This document shows positions 46,505 to 55,910 of a stretch of DNA of 61,189 nucleotides, piece by piece; the first letter of the stretch is position 1, and every line of letters begins with the position of its first letter. The translations under genes were made by a program, and so were the position numbers. The DNA is from Terriglobia bacterium. GTDB lineage: Bacteria; Acidobacteriota; Terriglobia; Bryobacterales; Bryobacteraceae. The stretch covers positions 1 to 61,189 of the forward strand of contig JANYDS010000026.1 of the NCBI GenBank assembly GCA_025363475.1. The letters run 5' to 3'. Under the pieces are notes generated by a model. It worked only from the letters and a program-made list of their open reading frames with translations. It was not told where the DNA came from and did no database searches.

Positions 46505-47527
46505 CTAGTCCCTCGGCGCGGGCTTCAACTGCAAAATTTGCTTGAGAATATCATCGGCGGACAGACGTTCCGATTCCGCATGAAAATTCAGCAGAATACG
46601 ATGCCGAAGGATCGGAATATATAACTGGCGAATGTCTTCAAAGCTAACGTGGTACCGGCCCTGCATAAGCGCCCGGGCCTTCGACGCCAGCACCAGGAAC
46701 TGAGCGGCGCGCACACTGCCGCCGTAGTTGACGTATTTCTTAACAACGTCAGGGGCCGAAGGATCTTTCACGCGGGTGGAACGCACCAGCTCAATGGCAT
46801 ACTTCGCCACCGTATCGCCGATGGGCGTCATGCGAACCAGTTGCTGGAAGTCCAGCAGTTCCGCCGCCGTAGTAACGGGATCAGCCTTCGACACGTGCGT
46901 CGTGGTCGTCAGGTCGATCACTTTGAGTTCCTGCTCAGCAGTCAGGTAATCGAGCATGATGTTGAACAGGAAACGATCCAGCTGCGCTTCTGGCAGTGGA
47001 TACGTGCCTTCCAGCTCAATTGGGTTCTGTGTCGCGAGCACGAAGAAGGGCGCGGGCAGGGTGTAGTGATGACCACGCACAGTACACGCGCGCTCCTGCA
47101 TCGCTTCCAGCAGGGCGGACTGCGTCTTCGGTGGCGTACGGTTAATTTCATCCGCCAGCAGTACGTTGGCGAAGATCGGACCCTGTACAAACGTCCAGGT
47201 CCGCTGGCGCGTAACCGGATCTTCTTCAATGATGTCCGTACCGGTGATGTCCGTAGGCATCAGATCGGGCGTGAACTGAATCCGCTTGAACAGCAGTCCC
47301 AGAACATCGGCCATCGTTCTCACCAGCAGCGTTTTCGCGGTGCCCGGCAGACCGGTGATCAGGCAGTGGCCACCCACAAACAGGCCGATACGCACCTGTT
47401 CCACCACTTCTTCCTGACCTACGATCACGCGACTCACCTGGCGGACGATTTCAGCGTCCACCTCGCGGAAGCGGGCAATGCGCGCTCTTAATACTTCGGG
47501 ATCCTGTTGGGTCTCTGGAGTGGACAT
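46505..47527 (-). CDS. MoxR-family AAA+ ATPase
   Basis: 340 aa AAA+ chaperone-like ATPase. Walker A ITGLPGTAKTLLVRT, Walker B VLLADEINRTPPKTQ, sensor 1 FVLATQNPIELEGTYPLPEAQ and sensor 2 region are present. Family members remodel VWA-domain partners or insert metals and cofactors. It is placed between the TPR peptidase (7 nt upstream) and DUF58 (16 nt downstream) and is the ATPase of the operon. Confidence 0.96.
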   Translation of the reverse strand: MSTPETQQDPEVLRARIARFREVDAEIVRQVSRVIVGQEEVVEQVRIGLFVGGHCLITGLPGTAKTLLVRTMADVLGLLFKRIQFTPDLMPTDITGTDIIEEDPVTRQRTWTFVQGPIFANVLLADEINRTPPKTQSALLEAMQERACTVRGHHYTLPAPFFVLATQNPIELEGTYPLPEAQLDRFLFNIMLDYLTAEQELKVIDLTTTTHVSKADPVTTAAELLDFQQLVRMTPIGDTVAKYAIELVRSTRVKDPSAPDVVKKYVNYGGSVRAAQFLVLASKARALMQGRYHVSFEDIRQLYIPILRHRILLNFHAESERLSADDILKQILQLKPAPRD

Positions 47528-47534
47528 GAATAGT

Positions 47535-49625
47535 TTATTTTTCGCTGTCGCCGCTCACTTCGAGCAGCAGCTTTTGGGCTGGCCGGAAATTCGGGGCTGC
47601 TTCAAGCGCTAAAAAAGCTTCCTCTCTGGCCTGATCTCTCTGGCCTGCGGCCTGAAAGGCCCTTGCAAGATTGTAATGGCTGCCCGCTGCGTCAATCGGT
47701 TTCATCGCCACGAGTGCCTGATATTCCAGCACCGCGCCTTTGGCATCGCCGGACTTCATCAGCAAATCACCGCGCTTCTGGTGCAGTTCGGAATCAATCG
47801 GGTAGATGTAGTTCATCCGCTGAAGTGCGGCTGCGGCTTCTTTGAACTTGCCCGCTTCTTCGAGCAGCCCCGCATACTTCTTCATCGTTTCCGGGTCGCG
47901 TCCGCCGGTCTTGGAATAGCGGCCCAGCTCTTCCATCGCGCAGGTTTTTTCGCCCTTCTTGATACAGGCGTCAGCTACGAAGGAATAGACGCTGCCGGCC
48001 TCCACATAATCGGGGTACAGGCTTTCAACCTCGCGGCCTTTGGCAATCACTTCATCCGTCTTGCCCGCTTTTGCGAGTTCGTTGATCTCGCGCACGGCTT
48101 TGGTCCATTTCTCGAAACCGGCAATTGTGGTGGTGTTTTCTTTCTCGATGACTGCGAGGAAATCTTTGTCGAAAGCTTCCGGCTCCAAGCCCAGCTGTTC
48201 GCGAATCACTTCCACGGTGGGCTTGTTTTTCGCGTACGCGTGGATCATGTCGAGCAATTTGCTTTCACCCCAGCGCGATGCGATGTAATCACAAATCCTG
48301 CCTGCCTGGAAGTAGGAAACGATGACCTGCGCGGGGAAAGACGGGTGGATAAAACCACGGTCAATCTCAGAGACGGGCAGCAATTTTTTGTCACGAATCG
48401 CGGCCAGTACATCAGGCGTCAGCCGGTCGCCCCAGTCGGAATGGATGGCCGTTTCTTCATGCACTGCCATGCCTTCGGTAAACCAGCGCGGCACGCGTTC
48501 ATTGGTCAGGTTGATCACGTACACGTGGCTCATTTCATGCCACAGCGTGCTCGCCCAGTGAAAGCTGCCTGGTGTGCGGCCGGAAGGGCTGTCCATAGCC
48601 ACCACACTGTTGAAGGTCACACCCAGCGCACCTAAACCCGGCATGCCCATGGTGCGGACGGCAAAATCTTCGTGATCGGGATAAACCTCAACCTGTACCG
48701 GCACCTTCATCTTGTACTGATACTTCTTTTCGTAGGTCGCCATGATGGTGTCCAGTTCAGTCTGAACAAAGGGCAACAGTACGTCGGCTTCTTTGGCGTT
48801 GAGTTTGATGACGGTGGTGGGCGTGCGGAAGGTCTTGAACCGGTTGTAGCTGTCCATCAGGGTCAGCGTGTTTACGGTCGGCTTGTCGCGGTAGTGATTC
48901 TCGTAAGCCAGTTCCAGTTCTTTCCGCGCTTCATCTTCGCGCGCGAGGCGCATCAAATTCACTCCCAGTTGCGAATGGGCACTCCACAGATTGGGTTCTG
49001 CCGCTATCGCCTTGCGGTAGTAAGCGATACCGTCTTCGTACCGGCGGTTGATCACGAGATAGGAAGCCAGCGCCGCATAGCCCTTGCCGCTGGTGCCGAG
49101 CTTCCCGATCCACGAAGATTCCTTGTCGTCGAGCAAATCAAGGGCTGCCTTTACGGCAATTGCCTGAATGGCATTAGATTGCAGCGCGAGTGCCGCATCT
49201 GCCTCGGCGGTGGCGGTCTTGTGATCGTCGTCTTCGAGTGCGATCCGCGCCAGCAACTCATGCGCTTCGTAAAGCTTCGGATCTTCTTCGAGTGCCTTCT
49301 TCGCTGAATCTTTAGCCTTAGGGTCGAAACCCATTGCGCCCAGTTCCGCCATTCCGAGGAGTGCCCGGGCATGCTTCGGGTTAATTGCCAGAGCTTCCTG
49401 GAAGAGCTTCGATGCTTCTTCAGGATTGAACCGTTCCTCGAAGAGCTGCCCCCATCGTACGCGGTAATCCGCATTTGTTGGGTTTGCCGCAGTGAGGGCT
49501 TTGAACTCGTTGTTCGCACCCTCAAAATCCTGAGCGCGCCATAACGAATTTGCTCGGTCGAGACTCTGACCCCAGCTTGCCGCTGCAAGCGCGAGAATCA
49601 ACGACACCAGCCGCACAGACCTCAT
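47535..49625 (-). CDS. TPR protein with gluzincin metallopeptidase domain
   Basis: 696 aa exported protein; signal peptide MRSVRLVSLILALAAASWGQ. TPR repeats flank a central peptidase domain with the zinc motif HEMSH in LWHEMSHVYVINLTNERVPR and the downstream glutamate in WFTEGMAVHEETAIHSDWG. The family is the MA-like gluzincins. TPRs at both ends (FQEALAINPKHARALLGMAE; ALQRMNYIYPIDSELHQKRG) suggest a scaffold. The ATG overlaps the caspase-like stop by 4 nt. A predicted active peptidase in this operon may process the VWA proteins. Confidence 0.88.
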   Translation of the reverse strand: MRSVRLVSLILALAAASWGQSLDRANSLWRAQDFEGANNEFKALTAANPTNADYRVRWGQLFEERFNPEEASKLFQEALAINPKHARALLGMAELGAMGFDPKAKDSAKKALEEDPKLYEAHELLARIALEDDDHKTATAEADAALALQSNAIQAIAVKAALDLLDDKESSWIGKLGTSGKGYAALASYLVINRRYEDGIAYYRKAIAAEPNLWSAHSQLGVNLMRLAREDEARKELELAYENHYRDKPTVNTLTLMDSYNRFKTFRTPTTVIKLNAKEADVLLPFVQTELDTIMATYEKKYQYKMKVPVQVEVYPDHEDFAVRTMGMPGLGALGVTFNSVVAMDSPSGRTPGSFHWASTLWHEMSHVYVINLTNERVPRWFTEGMAVHEETAIHSDWGDRLTPDVLAAIRDKKLLPVSEIDRGFIHPSFPAQVIVSYFQAGRICDYIASRWGESKLLDMIHAYAKNKPTVEVIREQLGLEPEAFDKDFLAVIEKENTTTIAGFEKWTKAVREINELAKAGKTDEVIAKGREVESLYPDYVEAGSVYSFVADACIKKGEKTCAMEELGRYSKTGGRDPETMKKYAGLLEEAGKFKEAAAALQRMNYIYPIDSELHQKRGDLLMKSGDAKGAVLEYQALVAMKPIDAAGSHYNLARAFQAAGQRDQAREEAFLALEAAPNFRPAQKLLLEVSGDSEK

Positions 49626-50512
49626 TTGTCGATGCTCTCCTGCAACCGCGAAAGTTCCAGCAACAGCGCCGTCAACTGTTTCCGGTATTCCTCGGGAGCC
49701 ATGAGTGACTTCTGGTACTTGAGAGCGTCGATCTTGTTCTCGACCTCGTCTTTGCGCGTAATTAGTGCCCGCTTGGCCGGGTCAGTCACCACCACCGCCG
49801 CAGACCCATACTTCAGGAAAGGAAACGAACCCGCCCGCAGCGGATCATCCAGTTGCGGATGCTCCGTAGCCAGGCGCTTCTGTTCCTTGTAGAAGTCAGA
49901 CGTCTTCTTCTCGGCATACTGGAATGCTTCCAAGGCTGAGACCGTCTCATTCTTATCCACATCGGCAGCCGCATCGCGCATGGCTTCCACCCAATAGCGC
50001 GCGAATACGGTGGCATTCTTTTCCATGCCGTTCTTCGTGGCCGTAATCACCGTGCGGTTGTCTTTCTTGAACGCCGCAATCGCCCCGCCGCTGGAGCTGG
50101 TCATATCAACCACCAACTGACGCCCCGCTGGAATTTTGTTTAAAAGCCCGGCGAGTTCGGTACCGGAAATATCAGGTCCGCGCAAATTGAACTTGTATTC
50201 GGTGCCATCGAAAGTTCCGTGCCCGATCATCATCAGCACAAACGCATCGGCGGGTTTGGCCTCCCCGGCAATCTTCGCCAGAGCGGCTTCCATCTTCGGC
50301 TTGGTCGCATCCGCGCCTTTCAGCGTTTCAACAACACGATCCGTCTGCGGCCCTGTATGCAGAATTTTGTCGACGTCGGTAGCCAGCATGGTGAAGCGCT
50401 GTTCGTAGTCCGGCTCACCACCCAGGCCCGCCACAGTGAGTACATACGTCGCGCCGAAAGCGTGGCATCCGGCCACCGTGGCCAGAACCGACAACAAGAG
50501 ACTCCGTCTCAC
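49622..50512 (-). CDS. caspase-like fold protein lacking catalytic cysteine
   Basis: 296 aa. The GTG at 50512 overlaps the VWA stop as GTGA and has a GGGGGG site; an ATG at 50524 is possible. The signal peptide ends in VAGC, a plausible lipobox, so the protein may be a lipoprotein. The fold shows the caspase/C13 layout: the strand FVLMMIGHGTFDG has the catalytic His98, but the following strand VVDMTSSSGGAIAAF (134-148) has Met-Thr-Ser where active proteases have Ala-Cys. The C-terminal half is helical (QKSLMAPEEYRKQLTALLL). It is probably a pseudoprotease used for binding. Confidence 0.72.
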   Translation of the reverse strand: MRRSLLLSVLATVAGCHAFGATYVLTVAGLGGEPDYEQRFTMLATDVDKILHTGPQTDRVVETLKGADATKPKMEAALAKIAGEAKPADAFVLMMIGHGTFDGTEYKFNLRGPDISGTELAGLLNKIPAGRQLVVDMTSSSGGAIAAFKKDNRTVITATKNGMEKNATVFARYWVEAMRDAAADVDKNETVSALEAFQYAEKKTSDFYKEQKRLATEHPQLDDPLRAGSFPFLKYGSAAVVVTDPAKRALITRKDEVENKIDALKYQKSLMAPEEYRKQLTALLLELSRLQESIDK

Positions 50513-52758
50513 ACGACCCCCCATTTGCGCCGCAGCAGCCACTCGCCACCACGAATCAGCAAGGCCAGCAGAAACAGCACCGGCATATCCCAAAGGTCAA
50601 GATTGTCATGCCCCGTAATGCCCGCTTCTGAAACCGCCACGGCATCAGAAAGCTTACCGGCGTTGTCCGGTGTATTGTAGGTCCCACCCGTATCGCTGGC
50701 GAGTTTTTCCAGAAGATCACGATTTTGAGCAGCGCCGAAATTCTCTGCCACGCCGTCTTCCCGGCGGAACGTCAGGGTATCCCGGCCCAAGTCAATCTTG
50801 TCCTGCCGCGCCGTAGTCTCCGCGACATAGGTCCCGGGCTTGTCGGCTGAATAAGTCCCTGTGTAGACGCCCGATTCCAGCGGATCCGGCTTCAGTTCCA
50901 CTACGTCTGAACGGCCATCGGGCCGGACAATCGTGGTCTGCACAACGGCACCGGCCACCGGATTGAAAGTCTTGTCGCGCACGTTGACCCGGAACGGGAC
51001 CTGTGTTTCATCCGGCAAAACCTGATGCGGGGTTGCTGAAACCACCGTCCCTGGCGTTTCCGTTACCATCCAGCGCATTAACTGCTGCCAGAACATGGCA
51101 TGAGTCTTGTCCGTGTGATCCTGCAGCATCTTCCAGCGCCAGCTGCCTGCCGAAGCAAACACGCCCACACGGCCGCGTCCATAATTCTGAATCGTCAGCA
51201 ACGGGGACGAACGATGGCCCGGTTCTGCCACCGTCATGAGAACCACAGCACCGGGTTTCGGTGTGCCCATGCCCGCATAATTCGCCACCTGCGGCATCTT
51301 CTTCCACCGCGCATCATTGCGGTCGCGCGCATCTTCCAAACGCGTGATCGGGCTTTCCCTGCCCGCTTCCGTCAGCGCTACATCCGCAAAGTTCCGGCTC
51401 CACGTCTTTTCTGCCGGAATCTTCAGCGGCATCATCTCTGCCATGGGAGTGGATGCATAACCGCCATCAGCCAGAGCAAACCGTCCGCCGAGGAACAGCA
51501 CTCCGCCGCCGCGCCTGTCGGCAAAATCGCGGATCATCTGCTGTTGAGCATTGCTGAAATAGCTCGCCTCAACGCTGCCGATGATCAAGCCGTCGTAAGC
51601 AAACAACTCTTCGGCTTTCTCGGGGAACCCGTTTTCCAGTTCTTTTGGATTCGCACCGACCTGACGGTAGGTTTTGTTCTGTGTAGTCCGCACCATGCCG
51701 AGAAATTCAATCGCCGGATCGTCGTAATCCATGATTGCGCGCCGAATGAATTTGTATTCCCAGCGCGGTTCGCCATCGATGTACAGAATCCGCATCTTCT
51801 TTTCGGAGACGTTTACGAGGCGGGTCACATAGTTGTTCTGAGCATTCTGCTCGCCGGCTATCGGTTCGATCCCAATCTGAAAGGTATGCGCGCCCTTGGC
51901 ACCTGCGTTGAAAACCACGGTCTCGCTCTGTTCCTCATCGGCTTTGAGCGTGAGTTCCTGCTGCGCCACCGGACGTCCGTTTTCGCGCACAGTCAACTTC
52001 ACTTTGCTGTCGGAATAACCGTGCTGGCGAACGGCCACCCGCGCGGTCAGTTTCGATTGCGGCAATGCCCGGGCAGCGGTCGCCACATCCACCACTTCTA
52101 TATCTTTTTCGAAATGATCCGGCCCGAACCCCACCGTATGTACCGGGATGCGCAGCTGCCGCAACTGAGCAATGGTTTCTCGATCCACACCGCCAGTGTT
52201 ATCGCCCCCGTCGCTCATCAACACGATGGCGCCCAGCGGCATGGTCCCCGCCTCGGCCGCAATGTGTTTCAGACTGTCGCCGATGCGCGTGGCGTTGTCG
52301 TCGGCTGCCAGACCCTTCGTTTGTTCGACCCGAACCGAATCACGTCCGAAGCCATACAACCGCACCTGAAATTTCTTTTGCAGATCGGCCAGCAAGTGGT
52401 TGTCGAGCACCTCTTCGGCACGCTGCAGGCGGGGTTTACCGTCGTCCGCAATACCCATGGATCGCGAATGATCCACCAGCACCGCGACTACATTCTGCTG
52501 CGGTCGCAAACGAGCTACGCTGAGCGCCGGATGCCACAGCATGAGGAGCACCAGTGCAATCAAAGCTGTCTGCGCGAGCCAGATCGCAACGGAACGGGAA
52601 TGACTGAGGAAACTCCGTTTCTGCCGCAGATTCCAGAAAAGCCCTGCTGCAGCCGCAACTACCAGCAGAACGAGCACCCAGACCGGCAAGGTCGACAGAA
52701 GGACAAACTTCCCCTTCGCGAACAGAGATGGCGGGTACTTGAACAGGAATTCAAACAT
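50509..52758 (-). CDS. VWA/glutamine-amidotransferase-like membrane protein
   Basis: 749 aa. Two N-terminal helices (PVWVLVLLVVAAAAGLFW; AIWLAQTALIALVLLMLW), a VWA domain with MIDAS DHSRSMG, a beta-sandwich region, then a class I glutamine-amidotransferase-like domain (AYDGLIIGSVEASYFSNAQQ) without a visible catalytic Cys, and a C-terminal helix (MPVLFLLALLIRGGEWLL). It is a larger relative of the BatA-like protein at 43559. It starts 28 nt after the DUF4159 gene and overlaps the caspase-like gene by 4 nt. Confidence 0.87.
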   Translation of the reverse strand: MFEFLFKYPPSLFAKGKFVLLSTLPVWVLVLLVVAAAAGLFWNLRQKRSFLSHSRSVAIWLAQTALIALVLLMLWHPALSVARLRPQQNVVAVLVDHSRSMGIADDGKPRLQRAEEVLDNHLLADLQKKFQVRLYGFGRDSVRVEQTKGLAADDNATRIGDSLKHIAAEAGTMPLGAIVLMSDGGDNTGGVDRETIAQLRQLRIPVHTVGFGPDHFEKDIEVVDVATAARALPQSKLTARVAVRQHGYSDSKVKLTVRENGRPVAQQELTLKADEEQSETVVFNAGAKGAHTFQIGIEPIAGEQNAQNNYVTRLVNVSEKKMRILYIDGEPRWEYKFIRRAIMDYDDPAIEFLGMVRTTQNKTYRQVGANPKELENGFPEKAEELFAYDGLIIGSVEASYFSNAQQQMIRDFADRRGGGVLFLGGRFALADGGYASTPMAEMMPLKIPAEKTWSRNFADVALTEAGRESPITRLEDARDRNDARWKKMPQVANYAGMGTPKPGAVVLMTVAEPGHRSSPLLTIQNYGRGRVGVFASAGSWRWKMLQDHTDKTHAMFWQQLMRWMVTETPGTVVSATPHQVLPDETQVPFRVNVRDKTFNPVAGAVVQTTIVRPDGRSDVVELKPDPLESGVYTGTYSADKPGTYVAETTARQDKIDLGRDTLTFRREDGVAENFGAAQNRDLLEKLASDTGGTYNTPDNAGKLSDAVAVSEAGITGHDNLDLWDMPVLFLLALLIRGGEWLLRRKWGVV

Positions 52759-52786
52759 AGTGGGCTGGTTGACGGCTGTCTGGCTC

Positions 52787-53593
52787 TTAATGACTCATTG
52801 CATAGATGATGTAATTGATTCCCAAACGATACGCCTGCGATGTATATTTCGCCTCATATGCCGGATTGTCCGCGTGTTCCCATGCGTCCCCATCGTCCTG
52901 ATTGAAACACATGGCTACCATCACCCGCCCCTGGTCGTCATAGATGGCCCGCCAGTGGGGCACGGTTCCATCTTTTTCGTATATCTTGCCACTGTAAAGG
53001 TACTGCAAACCGGGCACTTGCACTCGGTGTTCCAAATCATACACCGTGTGAAAGATCGGATCGGCGTCGGGGATTTCCACGATGGGCCGGTCGGGGAAAA
53101 CCCTCCCCATACTCTGTACGAAAATATCCCACTCGAAAGACCCGTGGAAATCGTCGAGCATCAGAAAGCCGCCGCGCAGCAGGTATTCGCGCAACACCTT
53201 GCACTGATCATCCGTCAGATCCCAATGCCCCGGTTCCACGGCATAGGACCACGGCCAGTTGTAAATCTCGGTTGGATCATTCACGAGGTCGATCACCTGT
53301 TCCACCGAGCGGGCATGCACCCGCGACAGGCGGCGGACGCCTTCGACAAACTGGCGGTCCGCCTTCGGAAAATCAATGGGCCAGCTGCCGCGCTGGCGGT
53401 CATACCCTGCATAACGCCCGGACGGGTAGCGTAACCGTGCGAACGCCCATTCCGTGCGCTCCAGGGCGTCTTTCGGGATGGGGGCAGGATTGTCTTCTTC
53501 CGCCGGATAGGTGGTGAACCGGGCCTGAAACGCGAGCAAACCGGCTGCTCCGGTGAGCAGAATCAACGCGACGATGAAGACCCGAAACCGCAT
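52787..53593 (-). CDS. DUF4159 domain protein, exported
   Basis: 268 aa with an N-terminal signal anchor (MRFRVFIVALILLTGAAGLL). The rest is the DUF4159 fold, a GATase-like alpha/beta domain: YNWPWSYAVEPGHWDLTDDQ, REYLLRGGFLMLDDFHGSFE, and GTVPHWRAIYDDQGRVMVAM. DUF4159 is a regular partner of MoxR/VWA clusters. It lies 36 nt after truB and 28 nt before the VWA gene. Confidence 0.9.
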   Translation of the reverse strand: MRFRVFIVALILLTGAAGLLAFQARFTTYPAEEDNPAPIPKDALERTEWAFARLRYPSGRYAGYDRQRGSWPIDFPKADRQFVEGVRRLSRVHARSVEQVIDLVNDPTEIYNWPWSYAVEPGHWDLTDDQCKVLREYLLRGGFLMLDDFHGSFEWDIFVQSMGRVFPDRPIVEIPDADPIFHTVYDLEHRVQVPGLQYLYSGKIYEKDGTVPHWRAIYDDQGRVMVAMCFNQDDGDAWEHADNPAYEAKYTSQAYRLGINYIIYAMSH

Positions 53594-53629
53594 CTGTTAA
53601 TTAAGTACCAACACTAGTTGAGCACGACT

Positions 53630-54541
53630 CTAATTGAGTACCACCATGGGATGGTACAGGTGCGGCAGCACGATTTTGCCAATCGCCACCAGGCGCCCGT
53701 CCCGCCCCATTGCCTTCACGTATTCTGCCCCCATTTGCACGCGGAAGGCAGAGACGGTAAAGTCACGCCCCTGCCGGATATGAGTGATGGTTATTTCGTC
53801 CACGAAAACACCAGGAAATTGCGGCAATAATTCATTCGACGGGACGAGTGCGGTTTGCAGTACACCATCATCTTTAAGCGCCTGCAACTGCTCCAGGGTG
53901 CGGGCCTGGTCAAGCCGGAAGGGCCCGGCCTGAGTCCTGACGAGTTCCTCCACATGGGCTCCGCAGCCCAGCAGGCGGCCCAGTTCATGGGCAATGGCGC
54001 GGATGTAAGTACCGGCCGAGCAACGCACGCGGAAGCGTCCCCGCGTCCCTTCAACGCCCAGCAAGCTCAATTCAAAGATAGTGACTTTGACTGGTTTCAA
54101 TTCCACCGGAATATTCTTTCGCGCCAGTTTATAAGCGGGGACGCCGTTGATCTTCTTGGCAGAGACCGGGGGGGGCACCTGTTCGATTTCGCCGCGCATG
54201 GGCGCGATGCAGGCTTCAATCTGTTCCGCCGTGATATTCGGTTCGGTAACCTCGCCCAGAATCTCTCCCTGCCGGTCGTAACTTGACGTGGCGAAGCCGA
54301 AACGAATGACTGCTTCGTAGGTCTTTTCCGCATGATCCCAGAATTGGGCCAAACGGGTGACCTGACCGATCATGACTGGCAGAACGCCCGTCGCCAGGGG
54401 GTCGAGAGTCCCCAGATGGCCGACGCGCCGGGTGCCGGCAATGCCGCGCATTTTGTTCACTACGTCGTGTGAGGTCCAGCCTCCGGGCTTGTTCACTACG
54501 ATTACGCCTTCGAGAGTTTCACCGGTATTGACTGGCCCCAT
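53630..54541 (-). CDS. truB: tRNA pseudouridine(55) synthase
   Basis: 303 aa enzyme that makes pseudouridine 55 in the T-loop of tRNAs. The catalytic Asp lies in RRVGHLGTLDPLATGVLP; VIVVNKPGGWTSHDVV and RCSAGTYIRAIAHELGRLLG are further family motifs, and a C-terminal PUA-like end is visible. First gene of the minus-strand operon that continues into DUF4159 and the MoxR system; the functional link with that system is not obvious. Confidence 0.96.
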   Translation of the reverse strand: MGPVNTGETLEGVIVVNKPGGWTSHDVVNKMRGIAGTRRVGHLGTLDPLATGVLPVMIGQVTRLAQFWDHAEKTYEAVIRFGFATSSYDRQGEILGEVTEPNITAEQIEACIAPMRGEIEQVPPPVSAKKINGVPAYKLARKNIPVELKPVKVTIFELSLLGVEGTRGRFRVRCSAGTYIRAIAHELGRLLGCGAHVEELVRTQAGPFRLDQARTLEQLQALKDDGVLQTALVPSNELLPQFPGVFVDEITITHIRQGRDFTVSAFRVQMGAEYVKAMGRDGRLVAIGKIVLPHLYHPMVVLN

Positions 54542-54662
54542 ACTGTCAGGATACCCGGCGAGCGAACACTAACTTCCGTACCGCCAACAGCTTGCCGGAC
54601 TACGGGGCGTGCTCCCTGGCGTACGACAGGTGTGGTATACCATTTGTGTGGGAAACGGCAAG

Positions 54663-55475
54663 TTGGCCTCGTACGGAATCGGGAATCAGCTTCGGAAGGC
54701 AAGGGAAGATCTCGGCCTCAGTGTCGATGATGTTGCCGACCAGACCCGTATAGCTGCCCGTTTCCTTGAGGCGATCGAAGGCGAGCAGTTGGAAAGTCTG
54801 CCGGGTCTGGTGTTCACCCGCAACTTTGTGCGCCAGTACGCCAACCATCTCAAGCTTGACCCGGAACCACTGCTTAACGCGCTGCCCAGGCTGGACGAGT
54901 CTCACATCCAGTTGCCGGTACCACCTGCCCGCGCCCGTTCCGCCCGCTGGGATTCGCGGGGTAAATCGATGGCAACTTTGGCGGTATGGCTACTGGTGAT
55001 TGCTGGAGCCGGCTCAGCAGCCTGGAACTATCGGGATGTGAATGTTCTGGCCCGGCTGCGTAATTTTTATCCCCCGCCACGGCCGGAGGTGCAGGTGCGG
55101 AAGGAAACGCCTTCTGCGACTGTAATGGCTGTGAATGTTCCGGCTCAGGCAAGTCTTGCGGGAGTTAAGCCGGGCGAAGTAAAATCGATAGAACTCAAAG
55201 TGATGATCAGAGCCAGGGAAACCAGTTGGGTGAGCCTCGCCGCTGATGGCAGATCGGCCTTCGCGGGTATTCTTCAGGCCAATCAAACTCAGGAAATTAC
55301 AGCGGTGGAACAAGTCAAACTGGTGGCTGGTAATGCGGGCGGCGTGACTGTTTTTCTGAATGGCCGGGAACTGGACCCTATCGGCCCCTCGGGTCAGGTG
55401 AGGGTGGTCAGACTGACCGCTGACGGACCGGAATTTCTCGCCAGAGCGGCACACCCGACTGCTGCTCCGCTTTAG
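54663..55475 (+). CDS. RodZ-like helix-turn-helix membrane protein
   Basis: About 270 aa. N-terminal HTH_25 domain (GNQLRKAREDLGLSVDDVAD; EQLESLPGLVFTRNFVRQYA), a single membrane helix (TLAVWLLVIAGAGSAAWNY), then a periplasmic DUF4115-like beta domain (IRARETSWVSLAADGRSAFA). The same layout as RodZ, which links MreB to the cell wall. The frame is open further upstream; a TTG at 54663 gives the family start (ASYGIGNQLRKA), while a GTG at 54648 and an earlier start at 54609 are possible. Divergent from truB. Confidence 0.78.
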   Translation: MASYGIGNQLRKAREDLGLSVDDVADQTRIAARFLEAIEGEQLESLPGLVFTRNFVRQYANHLKLDPEPLLNALPRLDESHIQLPVPPARARSARWDSRGKSMATLAVWLLVIAGAGSAAWNYRDVNVLARLRNFYPPPRPEVQVRKETPSATVMAVNVPAQASLAGVKPGEVKSIELKVMIRARETSWVSLAADGRSAFAGILQANQTQEITAVEQVKLVAGNAGGVTVFLNGRELDPIGPSGQVRVVRLTADGPEFLARAAHPTAAPL

Positions 55476-55910
55476 CTGCCAGGTTGGAAGGGCCTGGGTT
55501 TCTTGGGTTTAAGTCGGGTTTTCCCGGGTTCTTCCCAGGTTTCGATTCAGGTGGCTGCCTTTTGTTTTCAGCAAGTTACTGGGTTCGAGCGTGCAAAAAA
55601 CTAAAAACTTGGGTATTTGGCGCTCCGGAGTGGAGGTGGTGGCCGGGACGCACTCCGGATGTTGTGGGCGCTCGTTTCATATTCAGTTGGCAAAGATCGT
55701 GCGGGAAGCGGCCTTTGACAGGCATACCTGCGGGTACGCCATGAGAGTACACCCGCCGCAAGAGGTTGCCAGCCTGGGTGTTAGGTAAGACGTCGGATCT
55801 TCAGGTGAAAATATTTTGGCCGGAAGTGTGACCACCCTCTGGAAAATTCAAAGGCGGTCATGGATGAACGCGAATTTCTGCACGGATGCCGTCGCAGGCT
55901 ATTGAGAAGA
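55476..55910. other. 435-bp region with hairpins and no recognisable gene
   Basis: Between the RodZ-like gene and tRNA-Ser. Besides the nested hairpins at 55493-55539 it contains G/T-rich low-complexity sequence and a weak inverted repeat (GCGGGT at 55730-55735 with ACCCGC at 55751-55756). I find no reading frame on either strand that looks like protein. Confidence 0.6.
55493..55539 (+). terminator. nested hairpins after RodZ-like gene
   Basis: CCTGGG (55493-55498) pairs with CCCAGG (55534-55539), enclosing CGGG-TTTT-CCCG (55515-55526). It lies 18 nt after the stop, so it is probably a terminator, though without a clear U-tract. Confidence 0.4.

Noticed and set aside
47676-48635. 319-codon frame opposite the TPR peptidase gene, and a similar one at 46649-47491 opposite moxR
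   Set aside because: Antisense to well-supported genes; no family motif.
51100-52809. 569-codon open frame opposite the VWA/GATase gene
   Set aside because: His/Arg-rich composition with no domain; the opposite strand encodes a clear VWA protein in a tight operon.
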